Shown piece by piece: positions 47,478 through 56,696 of a stretch of DNA of 64,000 nt (positions are counted from its first letter, which is position 1; every line of letters begins with the position of its first letter). The position numbers and the translations under genes were made by a program. A model generated the notes under the pieces. It did not search any database. It saw only the letters and a list, made by a program, of their open reading frames with translations, and had not been told where the DNA came from. This DNA is from Thermodesulfobacteriota bacterium (lineage in GTDB: Bacteria; Desulfobacterota_D; UBA1144; Nemesobacterales; UBA2774). The DNA lies in contig BQJP01000009.1 of the NCBI GenBank assembly GCA_021604765.1, positions 1-64,000 on the forward strand, given 5' to 3'.

Positions 47478-47975
47478 TACCAGCCCGTCAACACAAGCTT
47501 TTTCGGCTAATCCTGCTAGGTTTAATACTGTATCTTGGGTGGAAGTAGAGATACCTATTTGCTCTAGGCTCTTTTTGTCATGGCTGGTTAAAACTGTTAC
47601 TCCTAAAACTAAAGGTTTAGGATAAGAAAGCTTCTCTGCTTCCTCTTTTACGACGTCAGAAACTGCTTTCATCATCTCAAAACCGCCCAAAGTGTGAATT
47701 GTGAACATATTTGCCCCAAAACGAACACTCTGACGGGCTGTTTTTTCGACAGTTGAAGGAATATCATGAAATTTGAGGTCTAAAAATACATTTACGCCTA
47801 AGTTCGAGAATTCTTTAAGGCCTTCAGAGCCTGAATTTAAGAAAAGTATCGGGCCAACCTTAAAAGTTCTAATTTTATTCTTTAATGTTTCAACCCAATT
47901 TAGAGCAATTTCGTGCTCGGGAAAGTCTAGGGCAAGAATAATTCTTTCTTCAGGTTTTAGGTCTGGTCTTTTCAT
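47253..47975 (-). CDS. pyrF: Orotidine 5'-phosphate decarboxylase
   Basis: 240 residues. The active-site motif DLKFHDIPSTVEKTA, the VPGIRPGTTNHDQKRVTTPAEA phosphate-binding loop, and the GRAITEADNPEEVVD end are typical. It makes UMP, feeding the same pathway as PyrG in this window. Its 3' 225 bases are duplicated at 46154-46378, but the gene itself is complete. ATG 47975. Upstream neighbour proS is on the same strand. Confidence 0.96.
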   Translation of the reverse strand: MKRPDLKPEERIILALDFPEHEIALNWVETLKNKIRTFKVGPILFLNSGSEGLKEFSNLGVNVFLDLKFHDIPSTVEKTARQSVRFGANMFTIHTLGGFEMMKAVSDVVKEEAEKLSYPKPLVLGVTVLTSHDKKSLEQIGISTSTQDTVLNLAGLAEKACVDGLVCSGVEVEALRKEFGNRFTLVVPGIRPGTTNHDQKRVTTPAEAVSKGADYLVVGRAITEADNPEEVVDSIVLSIS

Positions 47976-48014
47976 AACTTAATGTTCAACTTTAAGTCAT
48001 TATTTTGTTTAGTA

Positions 48015-49733
48015 TCAATTGATTAACATTAATAGTTCTTGTATTTTGTTAACTACTACTTTAAGTTTTATATTGCGTGAATCACCTGTTTTTCTGACTT
48101 TAATTTCGGCCTCCCCTTCCTTAATCGTTCTAGGTCCAACTGCTACGATGATAGGAATTCCGATTAGCTCTGCATCTTTGAATTTGAACCCGGGCCCTAC
48201 ATCTCGGTCATCAATGATCGCCTCGTAGCCGGCTTCTATGAGCTCCGAATAAATTCGTTCAGATTCAGCCATTATCTGCTCATCTTTAATTTTAAGGGGA
48301 AGTACTGTGACCTGGAAAGGCGCAAGTGATTTTGGGAAGATCATCCCGCTTTCATCATGATTCTGCTCAATTGCAGCGGCAACAGTTCGCCCTATTCCAA
48401 TTCCATAGCAACCCATAATAAATGGCTTTTCTTTTCCGTCAGAATCTACAAATTTAGCATTCATTGCTTCGCTGTATTTAGTCCCAAGCATAAATACGTG
48501 TCCAACTTCAATGCCTCTAGTAGAGCTAAGGGTGCCGTCGTCACATTTAGGACATTTATCACCATCTAAAGCAACTTTTATATCAAAAAACTCCTTTATT
48601 TCATAATCTTTTCCTATGTTTACATTAACAACATGATAATCTGCTTTATTAGCACCTGTTACGGAAGTTCCCATGTTCTGTACAGATATATCGGCAACTT
48701 TTCTGATATTTAACCCAACCGGACCGCTAAAACCCATCGGTCCGCCAGTAGCTTCTGCAATTTGCTCGGGTGTAGCAAGCTCTACAATCTCAGCACCGAG
48801 TGATTTTCTCAGTTTTGTAAGACTGAGCTCATGATCACCTCTAACAAGAGCGGCTATTAAGTTTCCGTCTACATCAACTATCATAGTTTTTATTAAATTA
48901 GAAGGTGTTACACTGAGAAACTGAGCCACTTCCTCAACTGTCTTCAAGTTAGGTGTATGAACCTCTTTTATATCATCAGAGGACTCATTTGGTATATTTT
49001 CTATATTTTCCTGTCCACCTATCTCGGCAAGCTCCAAATTTGCTGCATAGTCACATTTATCGCAGCTCATTATTATATCTTCTCCTGTTGGTGCTAAAAC
49101 CATGAATTCATGTGAAAAATTACCGCCTATATTACCTGTATCAGCTAATACAGCTCTAAATTCAAGCCCACAGCGTTCAAATATGCGAGTATATGCTTCG
49201 TACATAGCCCAGTAGGACTTCTCGGCTCCTTCTACTGTCGCATCGAAGCTATAAGCGTCTTTCATAATGAACTCTCGAGCTCGCATTACACCAAATCTAG
49301 GGCGAATTTCGTCCCTAAACTTAGTCTGGATCTGATAAAGATTCACAGGAAGCTGCTTATATGAGCTTATATCACGTCTTACTATGTCTGTTATTATCTC
49401 TTCGTGTGTAGGGCCAATGCAGAATTCTCTATCTGCACGGTCTTTAAAGCGAAGGAGCTCTTTGCCGTAATAGTTCCATCTACCGCTTTCTTCCCATAAT
49501 TCAGCCGGCAAAACTGCGGGCATCATTAGCTCAATTGCCCCCGCCTTATTCATTTCTTCGCGAACAATTGCTTCAACTTTGCCAATTGACCGCAATCCTA
49601 GGGGTAGATAGTTGTATATTCCCGCAGCAAGCTTTCTTATCATGCCGCCACGGATCATCAGCTTGTGGCTAACTACTTCGGCATCAGCTGGGTCTTCTTT
49701 TAAAGTGGGTATAAAGTAATTTGAATATCTCAT
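48015..49733 (-). CDS. proS: Prolyl-tRNA synthetase (bacterial type)
   Basis: 572 residues, the bacterial ProS with the INS editing domain inserted between motifs 2 and 3. Motif 1 region LRSIGKVEAIVREEMNKAGAIELMMP, motif 2 KFRDEIRPRFGVMRAREFIMKDAYSF, editing domain (about 240-380, HTPNLKTVEEVAQFL, VRGDHELSLTKL), motif 3 GCYGIGIGRTVAA, and the anticodon-binding domain at the end. ATG 49733. Transcribed with pyrF downstream. Confidence 0.97.
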   Translation of the reverse strand: MRYSNYFIPTLKEDPADAEVVSHKLMIRGGMIRKLAAGIYNYLPLGLRSIGKVEAIVREEMNKAGAIELMMPAVLPAELWEESGRWNYYGKELLRFKDRADREFCIGPTHEEIITDIVRRDISSYKQLPVNLYQIQTKFRDEIRPRFGVMRAREFIMKDAYSFDATVEGAEKSYWAMYEAYTRIFERCGLEFRAVLADTGNIGGNFSHEFMVLAPTGEDIIMSCDKCDYAANLELAEIGGQENIENIPNESSDDIKEVHTPNLKTVEEVAQFLSVTPSNLIKTMIVDVDGNLIAALVRGDHELSLTKLRKSLGAEIVELATPEQIAEATGGPMGFSGPVGLNIRKVADISVQNMGTSVTGANKADYHVVNVNIGKDYEIKEFFDIKVALDGDKCPKCDDGTLSSTRGIEVGHVFMLGTKYSEAMNAKFVDSDGKEKPFIMGCYGIGIGRTVAAAIEQNHDESGMIFPKSLAPFQVTVLPLKIKDEQIMAESERIYSELIEAGYEAIIDDRDVGPGFKFKDAELIGIPIIVAVGPRTIKEGEAEIKVRKTGDSRNIKLKVVVNKIQELLMLIN

Positions 49734-49831
49734 TTATCTGTCCTAAGGCGTATAAATTACCGAGTCCTGATGTAAAAGCAATAATATCCAGATTAAGCGA
49801 AACTGTAAATTATTTTAGTCACAATAATTTG

Positions 49832-49859
49832 TTGACCTGACAGAGCGTCTAGTTATTCT
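49832..49859 (+). promoter_or_regulatory. Possible promoter of the TolQ/TolR-like pair
   Basis: TTGACC at 49832-49837, 16-base spacer, TATTCT at 49854-49859, about 80 bases before ATG 49939. Consensus match is moderate. Confidence 0.35.
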
Positions 49860-49938
49860 ATTGAACTAAACTAACTACTGAATCATACTGTACAATATCT
49901 CATCTAATAAATAATTCGATTCTAATTCGGAGGGATAA

Positions 49939-50607
49939 ATGGATTTTGGAACAGGCGTTTTCGAACTAATACAAAAAGGCGGATTTTTTGTCTACCCCAT
50001 CATTCTTTGTTCTATTGTGGGATTGGCAATTTTTTTGCAGAAGATGTGGATCTTACGCTCAAAAAATGTAATACCTGAGCCTTTCTTAGAACAGATATAC
50101 CGCTTTTTATCTCAAGGCAAATTAGCAGAGGCTGAGGTATATGCTCGCGCCAATAATTCCTCAATTGCGCGTATTGCACTGACAGCTTTGGAGAATTCAG
50201 ATAAGCCTAAGGAAGAGCTTAGTGAGGAGATAGAAGAAGCAGGACGAAAAGAAAGTCTTGAATTATTAAGATATGTTGAGGGTTTGGGAACGATTAGTAA
50301 CGTTTCAACATTGCTCGGACTCTTAGGAACCATATCCGGTATGATCAAGATATTTAAAGTTATTGCTGATAAGCCTATTGTTAATCCTCCCGAGCTTGCA
50401 GGGGGAATTTCAGAAGCCCTTTACACAACCGCTTTTGGACTCCTTGTAGCAATACCTGCATTCATAGCTTACAAGTACCTAATGGGAAGAGCCGATGAAC
50501 TTATATCCCTGATGGAAGAAGAAGCAAGGAAAATTATGGAATATGTAATTCTCGGCAAAGATAACGAAATCACAAACCCGACAGATTCAAGAGACATTTT
50601 AGGATGA
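49939..50607 (+). CDS. TolQ/ExbB/MotA family proton channel
   Basis: 222 residues with three membrane segments: VYPIILCSIVGLAIFLQKMWIL, VSTLLGLLGTISGMIKIF and GISEALYTTAFGLLVAIPAFIAYKYL. The TTAFGLLVAIPA motif (second-to-third helix) is the ExbB/TolQ hallmark. Together with the next gene it forms a proton-driven energiser of an outer-membrane process. No TonB, TolA or TolB lies next to it, so ExbBD and TolQR cannot be told apart. CGGAGGG precedes ATG 49939. It overlaps the next gene by 4 bases. Confidence 0.92.
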   Translation: MDFGTGVFELIQKGGFFVYPIILCSIVGLAIFLQKMWILRSKNVIPEPFLEQIYRFLSQGKLAEAEVYARANNSSIARIALTALENSDKPKEELSEEIEEAGRKESLELLRYVEGLGTISNVSTLLGLLGTISGMIKIFKVIADKPIVNPPELAGGISEALYTTAFGLLVAIPAFIAYKYLMGRADELISLMEEEARKIMEYVILGKDNEITNPTDSRDILG

Positions 50608-51044
50608 AGTTTAGAAAACAAAAAAATGGAAAATCAGGTGCAGGTGCAACACTCGATCTGACACCAATTGTGGATGTCGTTTTTAATCTACTCATATTCT
50701 TTGCGCTATCTTTAAACTTTGCTGCAACCTCAGGAGGGATAAATGTAAAGCTCCCCTCTGCTAGCTCTGCTGAGCCTGTTAAAACAGAACAGCTCACGGT
50801 TAATCTCACACAAGCCGGTCAAGTGTATTACAATGACAAAGAAATAGAGATGGATGAGCTCGCTCCAAAATTGCAGGAAATAGAAGATAAGGACTCACTT
50901 GTTATAATCAGAGCAGACAATACTGTTCCGCATGGAAAGGTCGTTGAGGTTATGGATATAGTAAAATCTGAAGGGTTTTCCAAACTAGCTATTGCCGTAG
51001 ATCAGGCGGCAGGATCTCTGCCAGGAGATGGGAAAGAGCAGTAG
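50604..51044 (+). CDS. TolR/ExbD family protein
   Basis: 146 residues. Short basic N-terminus, then LDLTPIVDVVFNLLIFFAL with the pore Asp of ExbD/TolR, then a periplasmic domain (VNLTQAGQVYYNDKEI, VIIRADNTVPHGKVVEVMDIVKSEGFSKLAIAV). It partners the preceding channel; the ATGA overlap shows tight coupling. Confidence 0.92.
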   Translation: MKFRKQKNGKSGAGATLDLTPIVDVVFNLLIFFALSLNFAATSGGINVKLPSASSAEPVKTEQLTVNLTQAGQVYYNDKEIEMDELAPKLQEIEDKDSLVIIRADNTVPHGKVVEVMDIVKSEGFSKLAIAVDQAAGSLPGDGKEQ

Positions 51045-51128
51045 GGATAGCTCTGTCTGCATTGACTTAGAAGACGTTCTTGTGTAGCTTTCGCTTCAAT
51101 TAAATCTTATCATCTAAAAGAAATCCCC

Positions 51129-52055
51129 TTGAAATACTTATCAATATTAAATTCTATTGTAACAAACTATTTCACATTCTGGATAATAATTTTTTCTGCT
51201 CTTGCATATTATTATCCAAGTTACTTTGCTGATCTAAGAACATTAATAGTTCCTACGCTTGGAATAATAATGTTTGGTATGGGTGTCACATTAACCACTG
51301 ATGATTTCAAAAGGGTTTTTCTGAGACCAAAAGATATAGGTGTAGGAGTCATAACTCAATATACGGCAATGCCTTTCTTGGGTTTTGTGCTGGCTAAAAT
51401 ATTTGGGCTTGATCCTCTGCTTGCAGCCGGAGTTGTTTTATTAGGATCATGTCCGGGGGGAACTTCATCAAATGTCATGACTTATCTTGCAAAAGGAGAT
51501 GTTGCATTTTCAGTCACCATGACTTCTGTTTCAACAATTCTATCCCCTGTGTTGCTCCCTTTACTTATGTATATATATGCCGGCCAGTGGATCAACGTGC
51601 CGGTTCTGAAACTATTTATTTCTACTGTACAAATTATTTTGCTTCCCGTTGGTTTAGGTTTGCTCCTAAGAATTTTAATTAGAGACAAGATAAAATATGT
51701 TCTCCCTATACTGCCTTCTGTTTCGGCAGCGGCGATAATTTTTATTGTAGCGGTTATAGTAGCTGCCAATTCTACATCTATTGCCACAGTCGGATTATTA
51801 GTGGCTGTGATTGCGATTATTCATAATTTTTTAGGGTTTTCTATTGGTTACTGGGTAGCGAGATTTTTTGGAATGAATGTTACTAGAGCAAGAGCTGTAT
51901 CGATTGAAATAGGTATGCAAAATTCAGGTCTCGCTGTAGCACTTGCCAATACTTACTTTGGGGTACTTGCTGCCCTACCCGGTGCAATATTTAGCGTATG
52001 GATGAATATCTCAGGTTCTGCATTAGCTTGGTGGTGGAGAAGGAATACAAAATAG
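51129..52055 (+). CDS. Bile acid:sodium symporter family transporter
   Basis: 308 residues with about ten helices. BASS signatures: LGSCPGGTSSNVMTYLAKGDVAFSVTMT (with the crossing-helix Asn/Ser/Gly) and EIGMQNSGLAVALA. The family moves organic anions such as pyruvate, pantoate or bile acids with sodium; the substrate is unknown. Start TTG 51129, because no ATG occurs before the first helix; ribosome site weak. A DMT transporter gene follows two bases after the stop. Confidence 0.9.
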   Translation: MKYLSILNSIVTNYFTFWIIIFSALAYYYPSYFADLRTLIVPTLGIIMFGMGVTLTTDDFKRVFLRPKDIGVGVITQYTAMPFLGFVLAKIFGLDPLLAAGVVLLGSCPGGTSSNVMTYLAKGDVAFSVTMTSVSTILSPVLLPLLMYIYAGQWINVPVLKLFISTVQIILLPVGLGLLLRILIRDKIKYVLPILPSVSAAAIIFIVAVIVAANSTSIATVGLLVAVIAIIHNFLGFSIGYWVARFFGMNVTRARAVSIEIGMQNSGLAVALANTYFGVLAALPGAIFSVWMNISGSALAWWWRRNTK

Positions 52056-52057
52056 TC

Positions 52058-52981
52058 ATGAGTGAATCAGAAATAAAAAAAACTGATAAACATAGATTCC
52101 CTTTAGCTGGATATCTCTTTTTAGTAGGAACTGCATTCTTTACTGCTCTTTCTTATGCCTTTGGTAGAGCGGTGGACAGGGATTTTGATCTTGAAACCGC
52201 GGTTTTCTTCTGGTTCTTCGGTGCATTTGTTTGCTCGATATTTGTTGTGATGGCAGTTCCTTCACAACGTGCAGAAGTCAAGAAATTCAGAAATTACTTG
52301 AAGATTTTCATCTACACATCTGTTCTTACCTCAATAGGCGCTGCGCTGTGGATAATGTCAATTAGGACAATTGGCATACCTCTTACTTCTTTCCTCATGA
52401 AAGCACAGACACTTTTTTCACTTTTTTTGGGAATGATTTTTCTTGGTGAAAGGCTCAACAAGGGAGAAAGTGTTGGAATTGCAATCACAATAATTGGAGG
52501 AGTTATCGTCGCTTATCAGAGCGACTTAGGACTATTGATAGGTACGTTTACAGCTGTAGGAGCAGCGTTTCTATATTCTTGCATTGCATTTGTCGTAAAG
52601 AAAATAGGACAGGATTTAAATATGCTAACAGTGGCAAACCTAAGAGCGCTTGGTGTGTCGATAGTTGTCATTATTTATCTAATTGTTACTGGTACATTTG
52701 AGATGCCGACTAGAATAATAGATATTGTGTTTATGGCTTTGGGTGGTATTACCGGAGCCTATATTGCAAAAGCGAGTCAGTTCCAGGCAATAAAACTTAT
52801 TGATGTGTCCCGTACAACGGCTGTAATGCCGATGGAATCACTATTTGTTGTATTGCTTTCTTATTTTATTTTCCAAGAAATACCTTCTGCAATAAAGCTC
52901 CTAGGAGGAGCTTTGATTATTACTGGAGTTATTTTTCTGGTTATCTTCAGGGGACAAAAACCTGAAGTGATGGATAAGTAA
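52058..52981 (+). CDS. EamA/DMT superfamily transporter
   Basis: 307 residues, ten helices in two EamA repeats: LAGYLFLVGTAFFTALSYAFGRA to LGMIFLGERLNKGESVGIAI, then AVGAAFLYSCIAF to PMESLFVVLLSYFIFQEIP. It probably exports or imports a metabolite. ATG 52058 is chosen because the frame upstream overlaps the BASS gene and the N-terminal SESEIKK is a normal start. It follows the BASS gene and is likely co-transcribed. Confidence 0.9.
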   Translation: MSESEIKKTDKHRFPLAGYLFLVGTAFFTALSYAFGRAVDRDFDLETAVFFWFFGAFVCSIFVVMAVPSQRAEVKKFRNYLKIFIYTSVLTSIGAALWIMSIRTIGIPLTSFLMKAQTLFSLFLGMIFLGERLNKGESVGIAITIIGGVIVAYQSDLGLLIGTFTAVGAAFLYSCIAFVVKKIGQDLNMLTVANLRALGVSIVVIIYLIVTGTFEMPTRIIDIVFMALGGITGAYIAKASQFQAIKLIDVSRTTAVMPMESLFVVLLSYFIFQEIPSAIKLLGGALIITGVIFLVIFRGQKPEVMDK

Positions 52982-52984
52982 AGG

Positions 52985-53605
52985 TTATATTGTGAGTAAA
53001 CTCAAAAATGCATATCCACTGCAGGCGACTATAAAAAGCCCGGTAATTTTATTAACCATCATAACCCCTCTCTGCCCCATTCTCGATCTATAGTTAGACA
53101 AGATATGACATGTAATAATCCAAAGAGAAATTGCTCCTGAAAATACGCCCAGGATTAGTAAAGCTGTGGATGGATAACTGACCGTCGGGTTAACAATTCC
53201 CAGTACAGCGAATATGGCAATCATGGATAAAATAACAAGTGGGTTTGAGATTGTAAGTAAAAATGCAGACCCAAATGTACCAAAATGATTTATTTCATTT
53301 TCCTGATCTGAACAATCTACAACTTTTGAAAGATACACTCTCAGACCAAAGTATAGTAAGATGATCCCACCTACTATTCTAAACCATGCTTCCTTTTCAT
53401 CTAAAAAACCTGATATAAAGGTAAGCCCGAAAACTGCAATTACGGCGAATACTGAATCTCCTGTTGCAGCACCAAATCCAGATAAGATCCCCGAGAGCCT
53501 TCCTTTGGTCATTGTCCGCTGGATACAAAGAGCCCCTACTGGTCCTATCGGAGCCGATATAATTAAGCCTACTAAAAATCCTTTAAAGAAAAATGAGATA
53601 TCCAT
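52985..53605 (-). CDS. LysE/RhtB family amino-acid exporter
   Basis: 206 residues, six helices. The family start FFFKGFLVGLIISAPIGPVGALCIQRTMTKGRLSGILSGFGAATGDSVFA is unmistakable (the APIGP motif). It exports amino acids such as lysine, threonine or homoserine; the substrate here is unknown. ATG 53605 is used rather than the start at 53626, since MDISFFF matches the family and follows an AGG-type site. It converges with the DMT gene. Confidence 0.9.
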   Translation of the reverse strand: MDISFFFKGFLVGLIISAPIGPVGALCIQRTMTKGRLSGILSGFGAATGDSVFAVIAVFGLTFISGFLDEKEAWFRIVGGIILLYFGLRVYLSKVVDCSDQENEINHFGTFGSAFLLTISNPLVILSMIAIFAVLGIVNPTVSYPSTALLILGVFSGAISLWIITCHILSNYRSRMGQRGVMMVNKITGLFIVACSGYAFLSLLTI

Positions 53606-53731
53606 AATAAGAAACCTGCTAAACAATTATACTGACATTATTGAAATCGAAATACGGTTGAATAGTCAAGAACTATATAAACAGACAGTAAGGATTAGCG
53701 GATATGTGGATTAGTAGATCATACTTAATCA

Positions 53732-54019
53732 TTATTCTTCAATCCCCTCTCCAAAACCGCTTTCTACTAGCTCTTGAATACCCTTAAGCGCTGTCTCCGC
53801 ATCACTCCCGCTAGTTACTACCTGAAGCTCACTGCCTTTAATTGCAGCCAATGAAAGCACGCCAAGTATGCTCTTGCCGTTTACTTCGTAACCATCTTTT
53901 ATAAGCTTAACTTCGCTTGTAAACTTTGAAGAAGTTCTAACAAATACTGCCGCAGCTCTGGCATGTAGGCCAAGCTTATTTTTTACTTTTAAAACTTTGC
54001 TATGTTCTTTATCTGTCAC
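53732..54019 (-). CDS. ptsH: HPr phosphocarrier protein
   Basis: 95 residues. His19 in LGLHARAA is the PtsP/EI phosphorylation site, and Ser50 in NGKSILGVLSLAA is the HPr-kinase-type regulatory Ser. The protein starts at GTG 54019 with AAGGA upstream. With PtsP (18609-20912) it makes a minimal PTS relay without sugar permeases in this window; this agrees with a regulatory PTS. Whether an HprK exists is not visible. Confidence 0.93.
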   Translation of the reverse strand: MTDKEHSKVLKVKNKLGLHARAAAVFVRTSSKFTSEVKLIKDGYEVNGKSILGVLSLAAIKGSELQVVTSGSDAETALKGIQELVESGFGEGIEE

Positions 54020-54138
54020 TTATTTCTATTCCTTTATCTGAACTTGTCCCCATTTTATTTCGCATAGCTGGGAATTAACAAATACAATTTAAGATTGTTA
54101 TTATAAGTTTGTAGTTATTAATTTTCAAATTTTGCAGT

Positions 54139-54906
54139 CTAAGAAGCTGGTCTGTAGAGAGATTTGTTTACCTTTTGGTTTAACTCTACATCTGGGTCAT
54201 AAATAATAGATATGGATAGCCCTTCTGAGGCAAGATCAATTGTTTTAGGAAAGTAAAAGCCGTCTATTAAACTATCAAAATATTCATAAGTAATAACTGC
54301 TCTAGTTCCTTGATCTAGACTAAAGTCAGCTTTTTCTACCCTGTAGTTTGCGCTATTTACCCACAGAGAATTTGGTTCTGATGAATTATTGGAATTGAAG
54401 TTTAATTTTATCAGCCCATCGTCTGCGCTCATCTCAGGATTGGAATCCAAGTCATATACACTCTCAGGCAAACGTCCTAGGATAAGATTGACCAAATTGT
54501 TAGCCGTAATTTTTAAGTTTAGCCCCGGATAAACATAGGCAAGGTCAAATTTAGTGCTGGAATCATATACACCTTTTTCAGATGGAGAAATTATATATAT
54601 ATTCATGCCATCGGAAGAAATGAATCCAACGGTTTTCCCAAATGGGTTTAATGCTTCTAATCTCAGCAGATCAGGTCTTTCTGCTATTGTAACCTGTGTA
54701 TAAGAAATTTTATTGTCAGGAGTTTTTATCTTTACTTTTGCTAAACCTTTAAGAGTTCTGATTGCGCCTTCATAGAGTTCTATCTTTTCTAAAATGGCAC
54801 TTGTACTTTTGTCTTCAATACTAATTCCGTCTTTTTTTGCGGCACAAGAAGTCAAAATCAATATAGAAAATAAAAAGAGTATTATTAAAAGGTTGGTATT
54901 TTTCAC
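54139..54906 (-). CDS. LolB/DUF4292-like outer-membrane lipoprotein
   Basis: 255 residues. Lipobox ILTSC (Cys21). The pattern LLRLEALNPFGKTVGFISSDGMNIYIISPSEKGVYDSS resembles the LolA/LolB half-barrel fold, as in DUF4292 lipoproteins. This suggests a lipoprotein- or lipid-carrier role, but it is no standard LolB. It is the last gene of an operon with the TPR lipoprotein (3 bases away) and the transglutaminase-like protein. Confidence 0.75.
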   Translation of the reverse strand: MKNTNLLIILFLFSILILTSCAAKKDGISIEDKSTSAILEKIELYEGAIRTLKGLAKVKIKTPDNKISYTQVTIAERPDLLRLEALNPFGKTVGFISSDGMNIYIISPSEKGVYDSSTKFDLAYVYPGLNLKITANNLVNLILGRLPESVYDLDSNPEMSADDGLIKLNFNSNNSSEPNSLWVNSANYRVEKADFSLDQGTRAVITYEYFDSLIDGFYFPKTIDLASEGLSISIIYDPDVELNQKVNKSLYRPAS

Positions 54907-54908
54907 TT

Positions 54909-56696
54909 TTAGCTTTGAACACTAACTTTAGTTTTTAGATCGCTCGTCTTTTTATAAAGCCTTTCTTTAAGTTTTGGGTCGTTATTTTCTGTGTCCTGGT
55001 CTACTAAATATACACCTCTCTGATAGTATTCAAGGGCTTTAGAAAGCTCCCCTTTATCAAAGTATACATCGCCCAGATGTTCCATTATAGCGGCGTCTTC
55101 GGGTTGTAATTCAGCGGCTCTATTAAGTAGCTCTATGGCTTCATCGTATCTTCCTTTTTTATAATAAACCCACCCTAGGCTATCCAGGATATATCCTTTG
55201 TTTGGAGAAAGCTCGAGCGCTCTTTTTATAAGAGCCTCGGCTTCATCTAAATTCTCTCCTCTTTCAGCATAGGTATATCCCACAAAGTTAAGAGCGTCTG
55301 CATTATTAGGATCAACTTCAATAAGCCTTCTCATAGTTGCTATGGATTCATCAATTTGATCATTTAGGTAGTAAATTACTCCTAATGAATAAAGGATTAC
55401 CTTGCTATTAGGATTAGATTGTAAAAAAGTGTTATATAAATTGATGGTATCCTGATCTCTGTTTAACTTCTTATAAACACTTCCCAGATAGTTTACAACT
55501 ACCTCATTGTTCGGGTTGCTATTATATACCCGTTCCATCATTTTTAGTGACTTGTTTATATCACCTTGTTTCTCATATATAAAAGCTTTTTGGACACGAC
55601 TTTCGCTGTAAAATTCTTCTTCACTACTTATAGAATCCAGAAGATTCAAGGCTTCTGAGTAGTTGCCAATCTCAATATAAGATAGTGCTAAATAATATTT
55701 AGCTTTCTGATTGTTTGGATTGCCGAGAAGAATTAACTGGAATTCTTCGATTGCTTTTTCAAAGTCTCTATCTTCAATATACAAAAGGCCCAATCTAAGT
55801 TTTAAATCAGGATTCTGAAAATCTAAATTCTCAGCTTTTTCATACTGGGCTCTGGCGTCTTCTTTTCGATTTAATCTAAATAGGAAATTCCCATATCTTA
55901 CATAAGTGTCTAATGTCCCAGGATATAGTGTGATGATTGATTTGTATATGTTTTCAGATTCCTCATACCTGCCCTGTCTTTCATATACCAGAGCAAGCTC
56001 TATAAGAGCAGAGACAAAACTCGGATTTAACTTAAGAGATTCATTATATAGCTTTTCGGCTTCAGCATAATCTCCTTTTTCATAATAGAGCCTCGCTAAG
56101 AAGAAAAATCCTCTTTCATTATCAGGGTATAGCTCAGTTATTTTTTTAAAGTTTTTCTCGGCTGCTGTATAATTCCCTGCTTCTGTTTCTATAATTCCTA
56201 AGAATAGTAGGGACTCCGCATCGTCAGGATTCAATTCTATTGCTCGTCTAAGTATTTCTACCGACTTATCTTTATGTTCTTGGTCATTTGAAGATGCGTA
56301 TACTTTGCCTAATAAAGTAAAAGAAGGAGCGAAATTAGGGTCTAATTCAATCGACTTTTCAAGTTTATCTAAGGCCTGGGTTAACTTGCCTGCTGAAATG
56401 TACAAGAGAGCAAGGTTATATTTTATGTATGCAGAATTAGGGTCGTAGGATTCAGTAATTTCTAATTCAGTTAGTGAATCTGCAAACCTCTGGTTGAGCA
56501 AATGATATCTTGAAAGCGTGAAATGATAATAGGCTCTATCCTTAGGTTCCAGACCATTCTCTGAAAACGTATTTGCCTCAATTTCAGTAGATGGGTTCTT
56601 GTGCCCGCATGAAAATAGAGCAATTATGATAATGCCAAAGATGGCAAATAGAACATAGCTAGTTTTTTTAGTACGCCTAGTTTTGTGATGCATCAA
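54909..56696 (-). CDS. Multi-TPR lipoprotein
   Basis: 595 residues. N-terminal segment FAIFGIIIIALFSC is a lipoprotein signal with Cys about residue 29. The rest is about fourteen tandem tetratricopeptide repeats (pattern A-x-x-LDPN-x-x-x-A-x-x-x-LG-x-x-Y). Such solenoids hold or assemble other proteins, here at the outer membrane. The 5' end overlaps the transglutaminase gene by 20 bases, and the stop is 3 bases from the LolB-like gene. Confidence 0.88.
   Translation of the reverse strand: MMHHKTRRTKKTSYVLFAIFGIIIIALFSCGHKNPSTEIEANTFSENGLEPKDRAYYHFTLSRYHLLNQRFADSLTELEITESYDPNSAYIKYNLALLYISAGKLTQALDKLEKSIELDPNFAPSFTLLGKVYASSNDQEHKDKSVEILRRAIELNPDDAESLLFLGIIETEAGNYTAAEKNFKKITELYPDNERGFFFLARLYYEKGDYAEAEKLYNESLKLNPSFVSALIELALVYERQGRYEESENIYKSIITLYPGTLDTYVRYGNFLFRLNRKEDARAQYEKAENLDFQNPDLKLRLGLLYIEDRDFEKAIEEFQLILLGNPNNQKAKYYLALSYIEIGNYSEALNLLDSISSEEEFYSESRVQKAFIYEKQGDINKSLKMMERVYNSNPNNEVVVNYLGSVYKKLNRDQDTINLYNTFLQSNPNSKVILYSLGVIYYLNDQIDESIATMRRLIEVDPNNADALNFVGYTYAERGENLDEAEALIKRALELSPNKGYILDSLGWVYYKKGRYDEAIELLNRAAELQPEDAAIMEHLGDVYFDKGELSKALEYYQRGVYLVDQDTENNDPKLKERLYKKTSDLKTKVSVQS

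Noticed and set aside
46154-47975. Insertion sequence or transposon around the sulfotransferase gene
   Set aside because: No transposase and no terminal inverted repeats; the flanking repeats are direct copies of pyrF, which points to integration or duplication.
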